Below, in pieces: positions 12,880 to 29,925 of a stretch of 64,000 nt of DNA; within the stretch, counting starts at the first letter, position 1, and each line of letters opens with the position of its first letter. The notes beneath the pieces were generated by a model. That model did no database searches and had not been told where the DNA came from. It saw nothing but the letters and a program-made list of their open reading frames with translations. Position numbers and translations under genes: made by a program. The stretch is from Nymphaea colorata (taxonomy: Eukaryota; Streptophyta; Magnoliopsida; Nymphaeales; Nymphaeaceae): NCBI RefSeq assembly GCF_008831285.2, contig NC_045151.1, forward strand, positions 5,035,682 through 5,099,681. Reading direction: 5' to 3'.

Positions 12880-12945
12880 GCACACACACACACACACATA
12901 CACACACACACACACACAGAGAGACACACATATATATATATATGT
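12880..12945. repeat. Compound (CA)n / (TA)n microsatellite
   Basis: CACACA runs broken by single substitutions, then GAGAGACACACA and a TATATA run. It follows a CTCTCT tract at 12864-12877. Confidence 0.9.
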
Positions 12946-15479
12946 ATGTGCATTTTTAGGTTGGACTAGATCACATAATAATATACGAGGACTAGGAAAT
13001 ATAGTAATTAAGCCTTCATAACTATCATTTGACCTATTTGATTAAATATTTCATCTATTAGAACTTTGCTTCAAGTAGTAACATTTTTCCAATTTGAGTC
13101 TTTGTTATTTCACATACTAACACTTTTCTGGTCATCAACTTATTAATTTGTAGTATTACAGATATAAAATTCAGCTACATAGGGGTTGATTGTAGTCCAA
13201 CCAACATTGTACATCACACTTATATGTACAAAATTGCTTCAAAAATCTAAAATAATATGTTTCATTTGTGCCAGTCTGGTTACTGATGGCCCTCTTGCAA
13301 TGGCACTTGGTTACTGTTGGCTCTCTCTGCCTCTCCCCCTTCACATATTTCCACACATGCACCCAAACATGCATGAGGTCTTTATGCATCACAACGTAGT
13401 TGGGATTATGCTTATATGGTAACTGTAATAGCTATGGTTAATTATTTATATAACCTTGTTCTTCCTCATTGTAACTTGATGTTAGTGTAGACTAATACCA
13501 CATCTATACTACTCGAAACAATAACATACACCAAATTTGTGCAGGAGGAAGTGGTGTAAACATCTCAACTTCAAATTCCAATTAATTACAACTAAAGGCA
13601 CTTATTTAATCTATTTTTTCCACAATAATAGTAGGAATCTCACAATTATATACTATGCCTTATTTGCATTTGTTTCATAATCATCCATATATGAATTTAA
13701 ATCCAAGCAAACAAAGGGTAAGAATCTAAGCAAAGTTTTTGAATGACCATTTATATGTCCCAAGTATGCATACATGTGATGCGACCTCATTCAGTGATCA
13801 GAATTCAAAATGTTTGTGATTTGATCCTTCAACGGCCTATACTCACCCTATAACTAGTGGATAGTGGTACTCTTGAGCTCTTGGTGTTACCATTTTGTGA
13901 ATGAGACGTTACAATTGATATTCTTAAAGGGCGAGCTTTGTGGGATCTTGCTGGAAAAATATGTTTTCAAGGCACTTAATTGAATATCTAAATTTAGGTA
14001 AGTGAAGAGACCTTCACAAGTTAGTTCCTCTGTCATTAGAGGTTTGTTGTTGAATAATATGAAGGACCTAGTGTATTGATGGTATTGGCTCCTTTTTTTT
14101 TAGGCTTAGGCTGTTAACAATATGAAATTTTACTATTTTACCATTTAAGGTCTGCCATTCATGGTATGATTCCTAAATGTTGAACAGCCGTTTTCTTTTT
14201 GAGATTCATTTATGCTGTGAACTATATATATGTGACTATTAATTAGCTGGTTCTGGCCTTCCTTAGTGAGCATTAGTATGAGGTGAATATGAATTCATGT
14301 TTTGTGATAGTAATTAAACTGTTGACTTATCATTGGGTTATCTTCTGTACTCTTGCTTTTGTATAAGTTTTTTCTTATTTTCCATTTTAACTCTCATAAA
14401 TGTTTGGTATCTATGAATTTTGCATTGAAACATACTACTAGTATGACCTTACATTCTGCATGCGTGGTTTGTTTTTGTTTTATATTCCTTTCAAGTAATG
14501 TATTATTTCTAGCTTGATATCTGTATATTTCCTGCTTGTTGTTTCTATTTGTTTGGGGATAGTGGGTTTTTAAATTTTATCTCCCCTTGAAAGCGATTGG
14601 TTTATATGTTGGTATTGCCTCTTCTCCCAGAACCTATAATAACTCTCATTACCATGCCTCGTAATCTATTGCTCTTAGGATGAGGCTTATCAGTAGTAGA
14701 CTAGTTAACAGTTCATACTACTACTACTAGCACCATGACTTAGTGATGCTGAAACTGGGGCAGAAGTAAATGTGTCTTCTACAATGATGTACTTAATCTT
14801 TTCTAGGTCTGCCATTATGATTGAATAGGAGGACTTGTGCAAGGAAGCAAGTAAAGCTATAGCCAAGTCAACCTGGAGGGCAAGACAGTGGTATTGTCTT
14901 ACATTGTCACTTTCTTCTTCTACACTAAAGTATTGAAAACAAAAGAAACAATAGTTTTACTTGATGCCATCCTGGTTTAGCATATGTTATGTGATTATGG
15001 AATTGGATATAAACTAAAAGTTAGGACCATGCATAGATGATGCATATGAATATTCGGCAAACTGAGTGCTTCTTGGTTATTGATTGGAGGTGTCTATGCA
15101 TCGTTACAACTTGTTGAATTGAACCAACATTCAGTCAAGTATAACTATGTGGTTATGGATAACCACTTTGGAACATTGAGTTTAGGGGAATGCCAGGGGA
15201 ATTTGTCACTGGCAAAACAACAATACCCATCTATGTTGATTAGGGGAATTTTGACAAAATTAGTGTTGTAAAAGTTGTCGCGTATTGGTCAGACCAACCT
15301 ACATGCCGTATCGTGAAAATTAAAAATAATAAAAATAAAATCAAGAAAAAGAAAAAAGTCAGAAAAATCAAGAAAAACTCATTGCACAGTCATATTATAA
15401 GTCAACACATATTCATCACACCATACATCTCAAACATTAGTCATCACAAATATTCAAATACATATGATGAACATCAATC

Positions 15480-16490
15480 AATCTATTAAATTATTTATAT
15501 AATTATTATATCCATCATCTTCAATATCTTCATCTTTATTGTCGTTTGTATTTCATCTTCCTTCTCATTATCTTCAAGAATTGTTTCAATGCCTTCAAAT
15601 GAAATATCAATATCCACATTCCATGGCTCTCTTTCGACAAAACTCTTCAAGTCCTTCAAGATTGTCAAAAAAGTCATGATCATCCTCATCAAGCATGGGT
15701 TCTTCTTCAGGTTCATTCAACCCAAGAATCCAATATATCTAAATGATCTTGGGTGATAGGATCAAAATGAGTATGATGTTGCCTCCCCGTTGATGTTCCA
15801 TCTGATAATTGGCTACAAAATTTAACAAGAGAAAATTAACCAATTGGTAAAAACTTAAAATGCATAAAAAATGTATTTAATTTACCTTTCTTTTAAGTTC
15901 ATATTATATTTGACAAAAACAAGGTCATTCAGCCTTATATGTTCCAACCTACTTTTTTCTTGGTGTGAATTTATTCAAATACACTCCAATTTCTTTAACA
16001 TCCAGTGGTACTACATGTTTAGCCAAGGATTCTAGTTGCCAACTTCTTGAGATGTGGGCATTCAAGCCCAAACCTATCTCACCACATATCTAAACAACAA
16101 AATGAAAATAATGCTATGAAAGAGTAAACAAAACACCAAATAAATTTAAATAAAAAACAAAACTCAAAAAGCATATAATAATTACATAGAGTTCATCTTT
16201 CTAATACCTGGTGGCAAGGATGTCCTGCATAGAACTGTGGTATCTCTCCCCATGATACCAAAACAAATATCATGCTTGTAGTTCTTTGAATGGATAGAAT
16301 CACATTCTGTATGGTCAGTGACTAATACATCAATACAGTCCAATATGCCATACTCGACCTCTCTATCTTTAAAAGTACGAAGATATCTAATAAAAGGATT
16401 TAGATAGTAGGATGCTGCATGAAGTGGGTGATGAAGTTGTCCAGACCACTTGTGATCTCTAATTTTCCATACAGGCATATACAACTTTTT
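15480..16490 (-). pseudogene. hAT-family transposase, C-terminal part, broken
   Basis: From 16484 downward the frame reads VWKIRDHKW, then HHPLHAASYYLNPF, the motif typical of plant hAT transposases between the catalytic region and the dimerisation domain. Near 16080-15900 follows SLAKHVVPLDVKEIGVY, a worn form of the C-S-x-C-x-R-N-W-S dimerisation motif. After a frameshift comes RLEHIRLNDLVFVKYN, the conserved end of the hAT dimerisation domain. An acidic tail is readable at 15495-15716. The BED zinc finger and the upstream catalytic part were not found. It is a fragment and cannot act. Confidence 0.8.
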
Positions 16491-16877
16491 TCCCTTTATA
16501 ATTTTCCATACAAAACAAGAAGAAAAAAGTACTAAAAATCTATAGTAGTTGGTAACATGTAATAATAGAAAACAAGAGAAATCAACGATAATGAGAAAGT
16601 TTATACCTCTTTGTGTTAGTAGCCTAAAATGTTAAAAGCCTTCATTTTTGAAGCAAAAAATAAGCTTCTACCATTCTTTCAAGCAAAGTTTTAGGCCATC
16701 GATGGCTTCTTCCTCAAATAAGTGATTTTGTGGAGAAACCAGCAATATCTTTCCTCCTCACAGCTTGTAGAAAAGTTTAGAGAGAGGGAGAAAAGCTACA
16801 ATTTTAACAAAAGGGGCACTTGGGCCCCCTTTTTAAAAAATTAACATGTATTGTATGACACCAAGGCAGGGGGGGGG

Positions 16878-16912
16878 GTATTGTACGATACATCCCCTAT
16901 ATCGTACAATAC
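16878..16912. repeat. 13-bp perfect inverted repeat (hairpin)
   Basis: GTATTGTACGATA at 16878-16890 pairs exactly with TATCGTACAATAC at 16900-16912 across a 9-base loop. A G run precedes it. It probably belongs to the hAT subterminal region. Confidence 0.7.
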
Positions 16913-17302
16913 TCATGATACGGGCACAATACATTTGTGTCTCATGCATCAACCCCGTATGATTTGGGTTTTCTTCATCCCGACAATTCATATCTTACAA
17001 TATGGGCACATATCATATGATATGGATAACACTAGACGAAATGAAGGCTGTGGATGTGGTTGCATCTTAGAAAGCTATTACCAGTGCAACAAACTTGTCT
17101 GAAACTGAATTGGTAAATGTATGAATTTGTATTACATGTAGAATACAAAATTCGTTGAGGTTAAAGTTTGACATTCTTTGCCATGAATTTGTATGTGTAT
17201 AAAATTTTGTATCATATTACAAACTTGAATGTATTAGTTTTTATTTGATGATAATAATCCTTATATTGCCAGGAAATATTATATTTTTTTGTTTTTTACT
17301 TT

Positions 17303-17851
17303 CTATGCAAAAATCTCTAGTGACATTTCTAACTTACCATGGAAACCTATAGTGGTGTTCTTAAATTCCCATAAAATATCAATAATGACTTGGCGATGTG
17401 TCATTAAATGACCTTTATTGGTGCTTAAAGCTGGCCATAAAATGTCAATACTGGCACAACCCAATGGTGTTTTATCTCTGGGGAAAGAGCTTCCGTGACA
17501 CTCTCGAGAAGTCATAGAAAAGTTTTGTAGTGCGACAAAAAAACCATTCGGTAGCACTTATTGGCCACGGTAGTGTAACTGTAGCGCGTTTAAAAAGACA
17601 ACTAAACTAAAAGTGCTTTCAATGGCATATCAAACTTATAGTGTGACACACACAATGGCTCACTAAAAAGCTTTTAGTGACACCTCTTCAGTTCCATAGA
17701 AAGTGGCCATTTATGGTGTTTAGAAGATTTGTTACTAAATGCAATCACTGTCCTGACCTTCTCAGGCATTTTTAGTGGTGTGCTATATTCCCTACTAAAA
17801 ACATTCAGTAGTACACTTTAAACGCCACTAAATGTCATATATCTTGTAGTG
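17303..17851 (-). repeat. Terminus and subterminal repeats of a second CACTA-type element
   Basis: Read on the minus strand, the sequence starts CACTACAAGATATATGAC at 17851. It continues with repeated TTTAGTGGC, CACTAAAA, GTGTCACTAAAA and TGCTACCGAATG words over about 550 bp. This is the terminal-plus-subterminal layout of CACTA elements. The repeat words differ from those of the 2012 end (which uses TTTACTGACGG), so it is probably another family. No transposase in this orientation and no opposite end were found. Confidence 0.6.
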
Positions 17852-17854
17852 ACC

Positions 17855-20800
17855 GGTTTCAAGTTTCTTATACAAGATATGAATCCATTGGAGATGGCGA
17901 AGTGGCATGCTAGTCCTACGTAGCCCTTGGATCCAAATCTACGCAATTATAGCTTGCCAAGTTTGAATCCAACGTTGTTTCTCTGATCTGGTGTTTTTAT
18001 TCCTGGTCTGAATAGCCTCTCTTAATTCTGTGCTTTGAAACCTGAAGTGCTTCCTCCTAGTTGCTTGTGTCCTACGGTTGCAATGGATGTCAGCTTCGCT
18101 TTGGGACCCGCATCTAGAGTTGTGCACCCGAGGGCCGGGGGGTGTAGAGGGGAAACTGGGAGGATGAGCAATGAGGAGGAGTGCAACATGATCTTCCTGG
18201 GTTTCTGGAGTGGAGAAGGGGCAAGAAGCCATCCAATAATTGTGGACAAGAGGCATCGGTCATCAGTAAGGTAAGGTGGATGTATAGCTGGGATATATAG
18301 GAGGACCACATGAACTTGTCGTTAGCATTGGGCCACATAGAGCGTGTGAAGCCAGCAGTGGTTGGCCAATTTACACAACCTTAGAAGAGTTCTGGCAAAT
18401 AGCCAGATGTCAGTCTGTCAGATGCAGAGCTTTATTATTTCACAGACAAAAAACTCAGGAAACGATAGCAATGTCAAGAAACCACAACACAGGATATCTT
18501 ACAGGGGGAGAGGTATCGATACGCTCACTGTAAGCGTTGAGCCAAGCCAGAGGAGTGAAGCCAAGTAAAAATCTCTAGAATCGACCTTGATGGGGCTGAT
18601 TGAAGGAGCGGCTGGCGATCATGGTGAAGATTCACCGGAAATTAAGACGGAAGAAAGAAGTTGCCAATTGACACTACTGACAAGTGGTGTGCTTTTAGCT
18701 CAAAGAGAACAAATATGATTTCATAGTGGGTGGAGCTTCCGTCGGCTAAACGAGAAAATATTTCCTGCTCCCGCCTACCAATGGGCCGATCTACGGAAAT
18801 CGATTCAGGTCGTGCCTTTTAAAAGTAGCAAGTGTTCTCATTAAATAAAAAGTCACGTGCGCTACGATAAAGCTTGGTACTTGCTCTGTAAATGCGGCCA
18901 AATTAATAGGTAATTGGAATTTGTCCTTTGTTAAGATTTTCATCGGCAACTCGCAATTGCCTTCCTGCAAATCTTAACCTTATCTTCTCATACGTAGCAG
19001 GAAGAAGGGTGCCACCGAAATTATTTCTTTTTCTATTTGTATGGAAATAGAAAACTGTCAATTTGAGGCCAACTTTTTCCCCTTGAAAAAGATACGCGCA
19101 TCTAGTTTCATGATACCGCCAAAATTCAACGTCCATGCTCGTTTCATCTGTTCAACTCATCTTAGATGCCAATCCAATTGAACTTGGTGAAGGTAACACC
19201 TTTTTTGTCCTTCCCTTGGAAAGTAAATAAATATTTTCTCCCCGCTTGACAAAAAAAAAAAAAAAATTTACTCTTAGGAGCAATGTAAATAATTTCTGCA
19301 AATCAGATGAAAGGATATTGGGTCCCCGTAGATCGCAAAAATAAGCGGTCGTCAATGAAAAACAGGAATTGGATGGGCATGGATTAGAAGTTCTTTTTAA
19401 TTTGGGCTCTCAAATAGGGTCCCAATCACTATTTTCTTTGAGGACAAAATTTTGCAACCAGTAAGTGCACTTTTGAAAAAGCATGTCGTTTTTCACTTCA
19501 AGATTTTTACCAGGGCAAAAATAATGTTAGAAAGTATTAGCAAAGGAATTTGTTTTCTCAAAACCCAGTTGGGGACATGACCCCTGCCAGCACCCCTTTT
19601 AATCCTTCAGGCTCAAAATTCAGCTAACTGGATTGATCATTCATGAATTTCATTTACATCCGAGCCATTTGCAGCACAACCGGATATCCTCATACACGAT
19701 GGTGAACGATTATTAACGTGTTGCTTATTTGCAAACTGAGTTTGTTACCAAATTGCATAACAGAAACCAGCACATCATGGGTGTCAAACTACCGATGTTA
19801 TACAATTTTATAATCCAAAGATGAGCAATTAGGTCGGCGTCACCTGCTGTGTTGCCATATACATTTCTTCTTTAATTTTGAAGCCAAACCATGTGGTTCC
19901 AAGCATACAAGCAGGTGATATGCCCACGCCGGCAGTTGAAAGAGTGGTTTCATTGCTGAAGATCAGCTTAAGTTGATGACACGATAACGTTCAAGCGTGA
20001 CTGCATGTCTGAGTGCTGCAGCCACTTTCAGTCTGGTTGTGTTAGATAAGCATGGGTCCCTACAGAAAATTTTTCATAAAACCATGAACTTGAATTAATT
20101 GAGATATTAAAACCCACTTCTTTGGGTTTGTGTCAAAAGATGTCCTAAAAAACCATATCGTGAATTTCCAGTTTAGTGAGTAAATTACATCTCAATCTGT
20201 TGTCACCTTGATTTCTACCCGTCTCTTATCCAGTGTTTTGTGACATCTTCGAGATGCACCTCGAGGGTAAAGCTTCCCTTCCTGTTTTTTAAGGCTTTGC
20301 AAGTTAATAGTTGTGTTCTTCCTTCTCCTTCGCTTAGTAATGCCTCGTCCATTTCAAGGGGCGCAGTTTTTTCAGGGAGTACAAATTGGTTTCCGTGCGA
20401 AACTAGACACTTTTTACGGCATTGTTTAGCCTATATTCTTACAGATAGTGCTTGATTCGCCCATTCTCCATGAATCAAACAAGAGAAAAAACAGGCCTAG
20501 TCAGTCTTTCCTTCCAGGGCCTCATTGGCTTTTGACAAAGCTAAACCATTTGTTAAAAGCTTTGTCTTTCGGACAAATCTGTATCGGTTGATCTCGATTA
20601 ACAAGTATTTCCATCCCTGATTCGTGTTCAAAATTCATCCTATGCATACCTATGTTGTTTTAACCATAGCTATTTGTGGTAGTACAGAAAACTTTGGATG
20701 CCCGGATAATTTTCTTTCGACTTATAAACGGTATCCACCCATGTAACGAGCGCAGGTTTTACCATTTCCTTGGCCTGTGTTCATGAATATGCAAGAGCTA

Positions 20801-21250
20801 CAATTTGTCCACACGAACCAATTCTGCCTTCCTAATCTGTTAGTTCAGAAGGGCAACGCGGTGTCTGTAGATAGATGTTAAGTATGTAATCGACGCTTAG
20901 GATAAGCACGAGTGCCGGATGCATGCAAGAGAAGGAAGAGGCATGTCTTCCATCTTACCCACCAAAAGGTTGTAGGGTTAAGAATATCTATGGTGGGAGA
21001 AATTTTTTACAAGAATGGGCCAACCAATTAGGTGATCAGTGATGAGTCGCAAATCAAGCGATGATGCAGCTGGTAGTTTATCTGCAGTACTTGGGCTCTC
21101 CAAGCCTATGGCGCATGTGTGGACGACAGGCATCACCTGCAGCTGCTGCTCAATGCAGGCCTTGAAAAACCAATCCACAACTCGTGGAAATTTGTGAATA
21201 AATTCCACCCAGTTTGTCTCTTCCCATTTTTTTCTATTTTGCATGGCTTT
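17855..21250. other. Intergenic region upstream of the 2-hydroxy-acid oxidase gene
   Basis: No gene recognised. Around 18000-18600 the base composition is less AT-rich and open frames occur on both strands (18022-18309 minus, 18035-18274 plus, 18362-18568 plus), but none shows a family motif. The last part, 20900-21250, would include distal promoter sequence of the downstream gene. Confidence 0.4.
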
Positions 21251-21261
21251 TCCGTGGGGAG

Positions 21262-21268
21262 ATATAAC
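21262..21268 (+). promoter_or_regulatory. Possible TATA box of the 2-hydroxy-acid oxidase gene
   Basis: GATATAAC lies about 305 bp before the start codon and is followed by a C/T-rich stretch typical of plant 5' leaders. The distance would require a leader of roughly 270 nt or a leader intron. Weak call. Confidence 0.3.
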
Positions 21269-21570
21269 CACCCCCACATATTGTACATCACCTCCTCTCC
21301 CTCATTCGCTCCCCATTATCTTCTTGCCACTGGGGGGTTTCTCTTTTCCCATTCCTTATTTGTTTCTCTTTTTGCCTTTCTTTCTTTCATGCACTTTTCT
21401 CCCCTGTAACAATATCAGGTTCTGATAAACATTCCTTATCTTCTTTTCTTTCTCCCTTTTTTCCTACTCTGATTCATTTACCTGGAATCTGTTTTTTGGT
21501 ATTTATCAGTCTGTAGGCTAAAGTAGTTGGTTGATGTGATTATCTAGGTGGTTGAGGTCTGCTGCAGAAC

Positions 21571-25844
<4,274 letters not shown>

Positions 25845-27285
25845 GCAGCTTACTGGCATTTATGGTTTCAGCACAACCGGTTCCATCTTCAATAAGGGTT
25901 GTGTTTTACATGTCAATAGTTGTTTCTTTTATGGCACGCACATTAATATGCCAAAAACTTGGAGACTTTCAAAACTCTATTTTGTATTATTGGTGATGAT
26001 AATTTTACCAATAGATGGCAGTGTGTGTGTGTTAATTATTTAATTTTCCGCCTTAAGTTATGTAAAACCACTATTCTCATGCGGGAAAAGTAGAAACATG
26101 TTTGTCTATTTTACATATTTGTTTACCAGAGCTTATTCGTGTTTAATCTCATCTACATGAAGTTCCACTCGTCGTCTTGTGGAAGAATTGAACAGCACTA
26201 CCGGAATCTCATTCTTTTTTCTTTTTTGTTTTTTGGTCATGAAAAAGGTTTATATTCATGTTGAGCGAGTATGCTCTCTCTCTGTCTCTGTAAACTGCTT
26301 CAGGTTGCCTCCATCATGGCTCATTATTTCTCATAACCAAGCAGCTGATTTCTGCTACAGTAGTCTTGATTAACCTTCACATGATCATTTGACGGTTGCT
26401 TTGTGAAGTAGTTATCCTTGGATTCTTAAACATGATATGAACCTTGGTTGCAGTCTTACGAGATTATGAGACATGCTGCATTTTGATGGGGATATTTGAA
26501 AGTTTTGAACTTGTGTTTTTGCTTGACCTTTAGTATGAGATTTTGGGAATCAAACACGTTCAGTGAACATTTGAGTATTGCAGTTCTTAAAATTCCAAGT
26601 TGATTCTGTCCTGGGCCATAGGATATAAGAATCGGACCTGAGTCGATAGAGGAGTTACTTTCATCTCCAATGCTTTGATTGTCGGTTCATTTTAAGCTCA
26701 GCAAATCAATGCTGCTCTACTGGTCATGCTTTTCTTGGCCAAGAATGGTCTTCGGTGGGCGTGCTTGCCTTGGATAGCATGATTAATAATTTAATCGTGA
26801 AACTCATGATCATGTTCACTAAGAAGCTTCTTAAGAAGTTTTATGTGGAACGACTATATGCGAGCGTATGTAGGATATACACCCACTTAGTTACTTGAAT
26901 AAAGTTGCTGACCCAAATTGGCTACATAGCGAATCTCATGAAAAGTGTATCTAATGAGTTGGGAAAGCATGTATAGTTACAACTCCTCCCTATAGAATTC
27001 ATATCTTGGTTTTCCTTTCCATTAGAAAAAGAAGTTATATAAGTTGACATAAGAATGCATTTTAAACAATCAACTAAGGTACAACTTGGCATAACGGTGC
27101 ATCCTGAATAAACATCAGCTCAGGTTGGGGAGATGTCCATCAAGAAGACTACATCTTTGAGCTAAGATTAAGTCTTGGGAAGGGGGGAGGTTTACATGGC
27201 ATTTGACATAAGATGAGGATCCTTTGCTATGCATATGCATAGGGGTTTTTCCTAAACCTTCCATCTCCACGATTTGCTTTTGTGA
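25845..27285. other. 3' flank of the oxidase gene, no further gene
   Basis: The first 150-250 bp should be 3' untranslated sequence. It is AT-rich with a short GT run at 26023-26032. Nothing else recognised up to the gypsy-derived block. Confidence 0.4.
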
Positions 27286-27750
27286 GTGCGACTATAAATG
27301 GATAAAGAAAAAGGTGCTAAAGGGAACGGGATAGGCAAAGGGAGATAAAGATAAAAAACTTCAATTAACCATTAGCTATGTCTAATGTAGGCTAATTGCA
27401 AATAAATAGAAAAGCAAAGCAATTAGACCATATATAGAGATCCAAAATAAATAAAGGTCCAAACAAACAAAGAATAAATAATGTTGTAAGAATGGATTCG
27501 AAATGCAGATCAAATCAAATGAATCTCAACAATCCATATGTGATGGGCTATATGCATGTGTGTGTCCCTTGGCCGGGGTCTGGATCTGCTACTGAACTCC
27601 CGCCTTGACTTAAATCACCTACATTTCAATTTTGATCTGAGAACTGAGCCTCGGGTCTTGAACCAGGTATGTAACTGGTCTGGCCTTGCTCTGCATCATT
27701 TTTCCCCTGGTTCTAGAGAAGTTGCCTTTGACACCTCATTGTCACTATAG
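27286..27750 (-). repeat. Gypsy-derived non-coding block, related to 53740-54330
   Basis: It shares several words in the same order with 53740-54330: CAATTA...TGTCTAATG, GCAAATAAATA, GGTCCAAACAA, GGCTATATGCA, TTGAGTTGAAAC/TTGACTTAAATC-type words, and CCAGGTATGTAACTGGTCT against CCAAGTATGTAACCTGTCT. The block lies just downstream (minus sense) of an integrase fragment, so both are taken as 3' parts of one gypsy family. Confidence 0.55.
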
Positions 27751-27854
27751 TAAGGAAAAATGTTAGTAATTAAAGATTGGTGAAATGCTGCCAATTTTCA
27801 CGCAACTCAAGAATGTGTACATTCTTACCCAAGTATTAGAGGTCTGTTGGGGGC

Positions 27855-28640
27855 TCAACTTATGGTATGTATCAATGGGAAACCTCTCTGGATGTAGATA
27901 TCCCTAAACAAGCCGGCCAACCTCAAAATTGACATCCCACTCTAGTCAACCAACAGCTTATAGACTTCATACCTCTCTTCCAACTCTTGCTTAACATGCT
28001 TATGAATATCTTTTAAATGTTCAAAAACATCAGTTAACATGAATAGGGGTGTTCTCGTAAACTATTTCCAAAGGGTACTTATCAATTGAGTGATTGATAG
28101 AACTATATTACAACTCATTATCTAATAAGACCCAATCTCATGTTTTAATGTTATCAATGACTAGATGTCTAAGCAAATTTCCTAAGGTATGGTTAACCAT
28201 TTTAGTATGTCTCTTTTTGGGGATGATTTACACTATCAGAACATAGCTTCCAAACCCATAAGGACCTCCAAGAATGACATAAAAACCTAGTGTCTGGGTC
28301 TGCCGTGATAAAATGAGGAAGACCACAAAACTGTGCGGCATCTTTAAAGTTATAAAACACGACAAGTGATGCATCAGTTGTTCCTTTGCAAAGGGACAAA
28401 TATTACCATTTTAAAAACTGGTCAACAACGACTAGAATGAAATCGAAACCACAAACTGTCTTAAGGGATGAAATCCATTGGCACATGCTTTTAGGGGCAA
28501 TCACGGATTGAAAAGGGGTATACAAACCACTTTTCTTCTTATTACCATTGGCATTGACACACTCAACAATGCCGAGCAAAGTGGTTTTTATACTCCTGTC
28601 AATCCATGATTGTCCATGATAGTTCGGGTCCAACGAAATT
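27855..28640 (-). pseudogene. Ty3/gypsy integrase fragment
   Basis: Reading down from about 28640: MDPNYHGQSW, then MCQWISSLKTVCGFDFILVVVDQFLKW, the first catalytic Asp region of gypsy integrase. Next come KGTTDAS, FCGLPHFITADPDTRFLCHSW (second Asp region) and a worn NHPQKET (the usual CHPQTDGQTE). Last come MVNHTLGNLLRHL and YPLEIVYENTP (the usual SPFEIVYG.NP). Frameshifts and stops break it. Reverse transcriptase and gag are absent here. Confidence 0.8.
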
Positions 28641-29508
28641 CGGCACCCTGAAGGCCCTCCGTGTCCGTGATGGGTGACATAATTGTGCTAAAATTACAAA
28701 TGAACTGGCGATGGAAGGTGGTTAGCCCATGAGAACTACAAGCTTCGCCTTAGTCCGTGGGGTCAGCTAACCCACTAATGCATGTACCGTTAAAAGATCA
28801 GCTTTCACACCATCAAACCAAACAATAAACCTCATGCAAACAAACTAGAAGTGTGAAAATCACACTTTTTAAAATTAATCAAGAAATTTTCCTTGCAAAT
28901 AATTTTGCACGTATGACTATGCGTTTATATATATACATATGTACAATTTGCCATATACCTATATATATGACTTATTTGTACTTTTTTGTTTTTTTGTATT
29001 CAATTTTATTTTCTGTTTTGTATTTGTTTTTTTATTTCTTGTAGGAGACGTTGGAGTCTAACAGCTACATTTCTAGACATTGATTCTTCCAACTGCTTCC
29101 TATCCTCTTCTAACATATTTCCATTAAGGCCATTTTCACAAGCCTTATTATTTTTTAATAGAAGTTCCTTTCTATTCTCTCAGGTGTTTTTCTCGGTTAG
29201 GCCTTTGTGCCTAGTACATGTGATGCCCGTTGTTGAGAGGTTTCTCATTGTTGTGTTACTAGCTATTTTTTGGTGTTAGTGCATGTTTCACGATTTCCTT
29301 TATTATTGTGTTGACAACAAGGTGTTGGAACTTAGTGCCTTATTTGTGTGCTGCTTATTCTACTAACAGCAAGTTTATAGTGTCCTTGGTGCACTGGTTC
29401 TGTCATTATCAAAAGATTTCTTGTTGTGGAGAATAGATTTACATTTACTTGAATGAAGGTTGGATGTTTATATTCTTTGAAAGAGATAAAGATTAAGCTT
29501 TCCTAACT
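28641..29508 (+). repeat. Possible worn LTR ending at a primer-binding-site-like sequence
   Basis: At 29509-29520 the sequence TGGTACCAGAGC differs by one base from the initiator-Met primer site TGGTATCAGAGC, and the bases before it (AAGCTTTCCTAAC) resemble an LTR end. It would imply a plus-strand retroelement whose LTR occupies the previous few hundred bases, but no LTR start or second LTR was found. The rest of the stretch is T-rich with no recognised gene. Confidence 0.3.
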
Positions 29509-29520
29509 TGGTACCAGAGC

Positions 29521-29925
29521 TTGGTTCCACAAGATCCATTTTCTTGTTATTTCCTTTTATTCAAGTTAAGAATTCTGTTGTTGAGGAAAAACTTTTCCTA
29601 CTGGAGATTATCGACTGGTTACTATTATGCTCATTTGTAACATTGTCAGCCTTGTGGGTTCTATTAAAAGTACTCCTTATCAGCATCATTACGTTTGTGT
29701 GAATATTGAAAAATAAAAGTATTTGGTATATCACGTTGATCCTCATCTCAGCTTAGGGTTTGGCTCTTTATTTGCCAACCTTGAAAGCTGTTTTTTTTTT
29801 GTTCTGGAACGTTCTACTTCAAAAGCCATTTATCTTGTGGAAATTTGTTTCTGAAGAAGATAGGAAGAGAGCTTGCTATCTTCCATCATAAGGTGAAAAA
29901 GGTCCCAGAAATGCCCATGTGAAGC
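29521..29925. other. Left flank of the first copia element, unassigned
   Basis: No gene named. The 140 bp next to the copia element and the 250 bp beyond its other end (34393-34640) were contiguous before insertion. Read on the minus strand they carry an open stretch (VPAQEWQKFDGA running into SHGHFWDLFHLMMED), which I do not recognise. Confidence 0.35.

Larger units (their letters stand above)
10231..15270. other. Gene-free AT-rich stretch
   Basis: No gene or named element recognised. There is a pyrimidine-rich run at 10420-10570, a TA microsatellite at 12425-12450, and a CA/TA microsatellite at 12880-12945. The short open frames at 10779-10961 and 13186-13422 have no family features. Part of this may belong to the right arm of the CACTA element, whose right end was not found. 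Confidence 0.4.
15270..17050 (-). mobile_element. Decayed hAT transposon
   Basis: A minus-strand hAT transposase remnant (15.48-16.49 kb) is flanked on both sides by AT/CG words of the GTATTG/CGTATCG type (CGCGTATTGG and GCCGTATCGTG at 15281-15316; GTATTGTACGATA and CGTACAATAC at 16850-16912). These paired flanks probably mark terminal and subterminal regions, but no exact terminal repeats or 8-bp target duplication could be fixed. The borders are approximate. Confidence 0.5.

Noticed and set aside
12747-12953. Frames rich in CVCVCV, IYIYIY or SLSLSL
   Set aside because: Translations of CA, TA or GA microsatellites.
2012-17851. One single CACTA element spanning 2012 to 17851
   Set aside because: The two ends share only CACTACAA and one further base, their subterminal words differ, and the flanking bases (AAT and ACC) do not form a target duplication.
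18362-18568. 68-codon plus frame (QNSGNDSN-like Ser/Asn/Arg-rich sequence)
   Set aside because: No recognisable domain, no splice context or homologue that I can recall; kept as intergenic.
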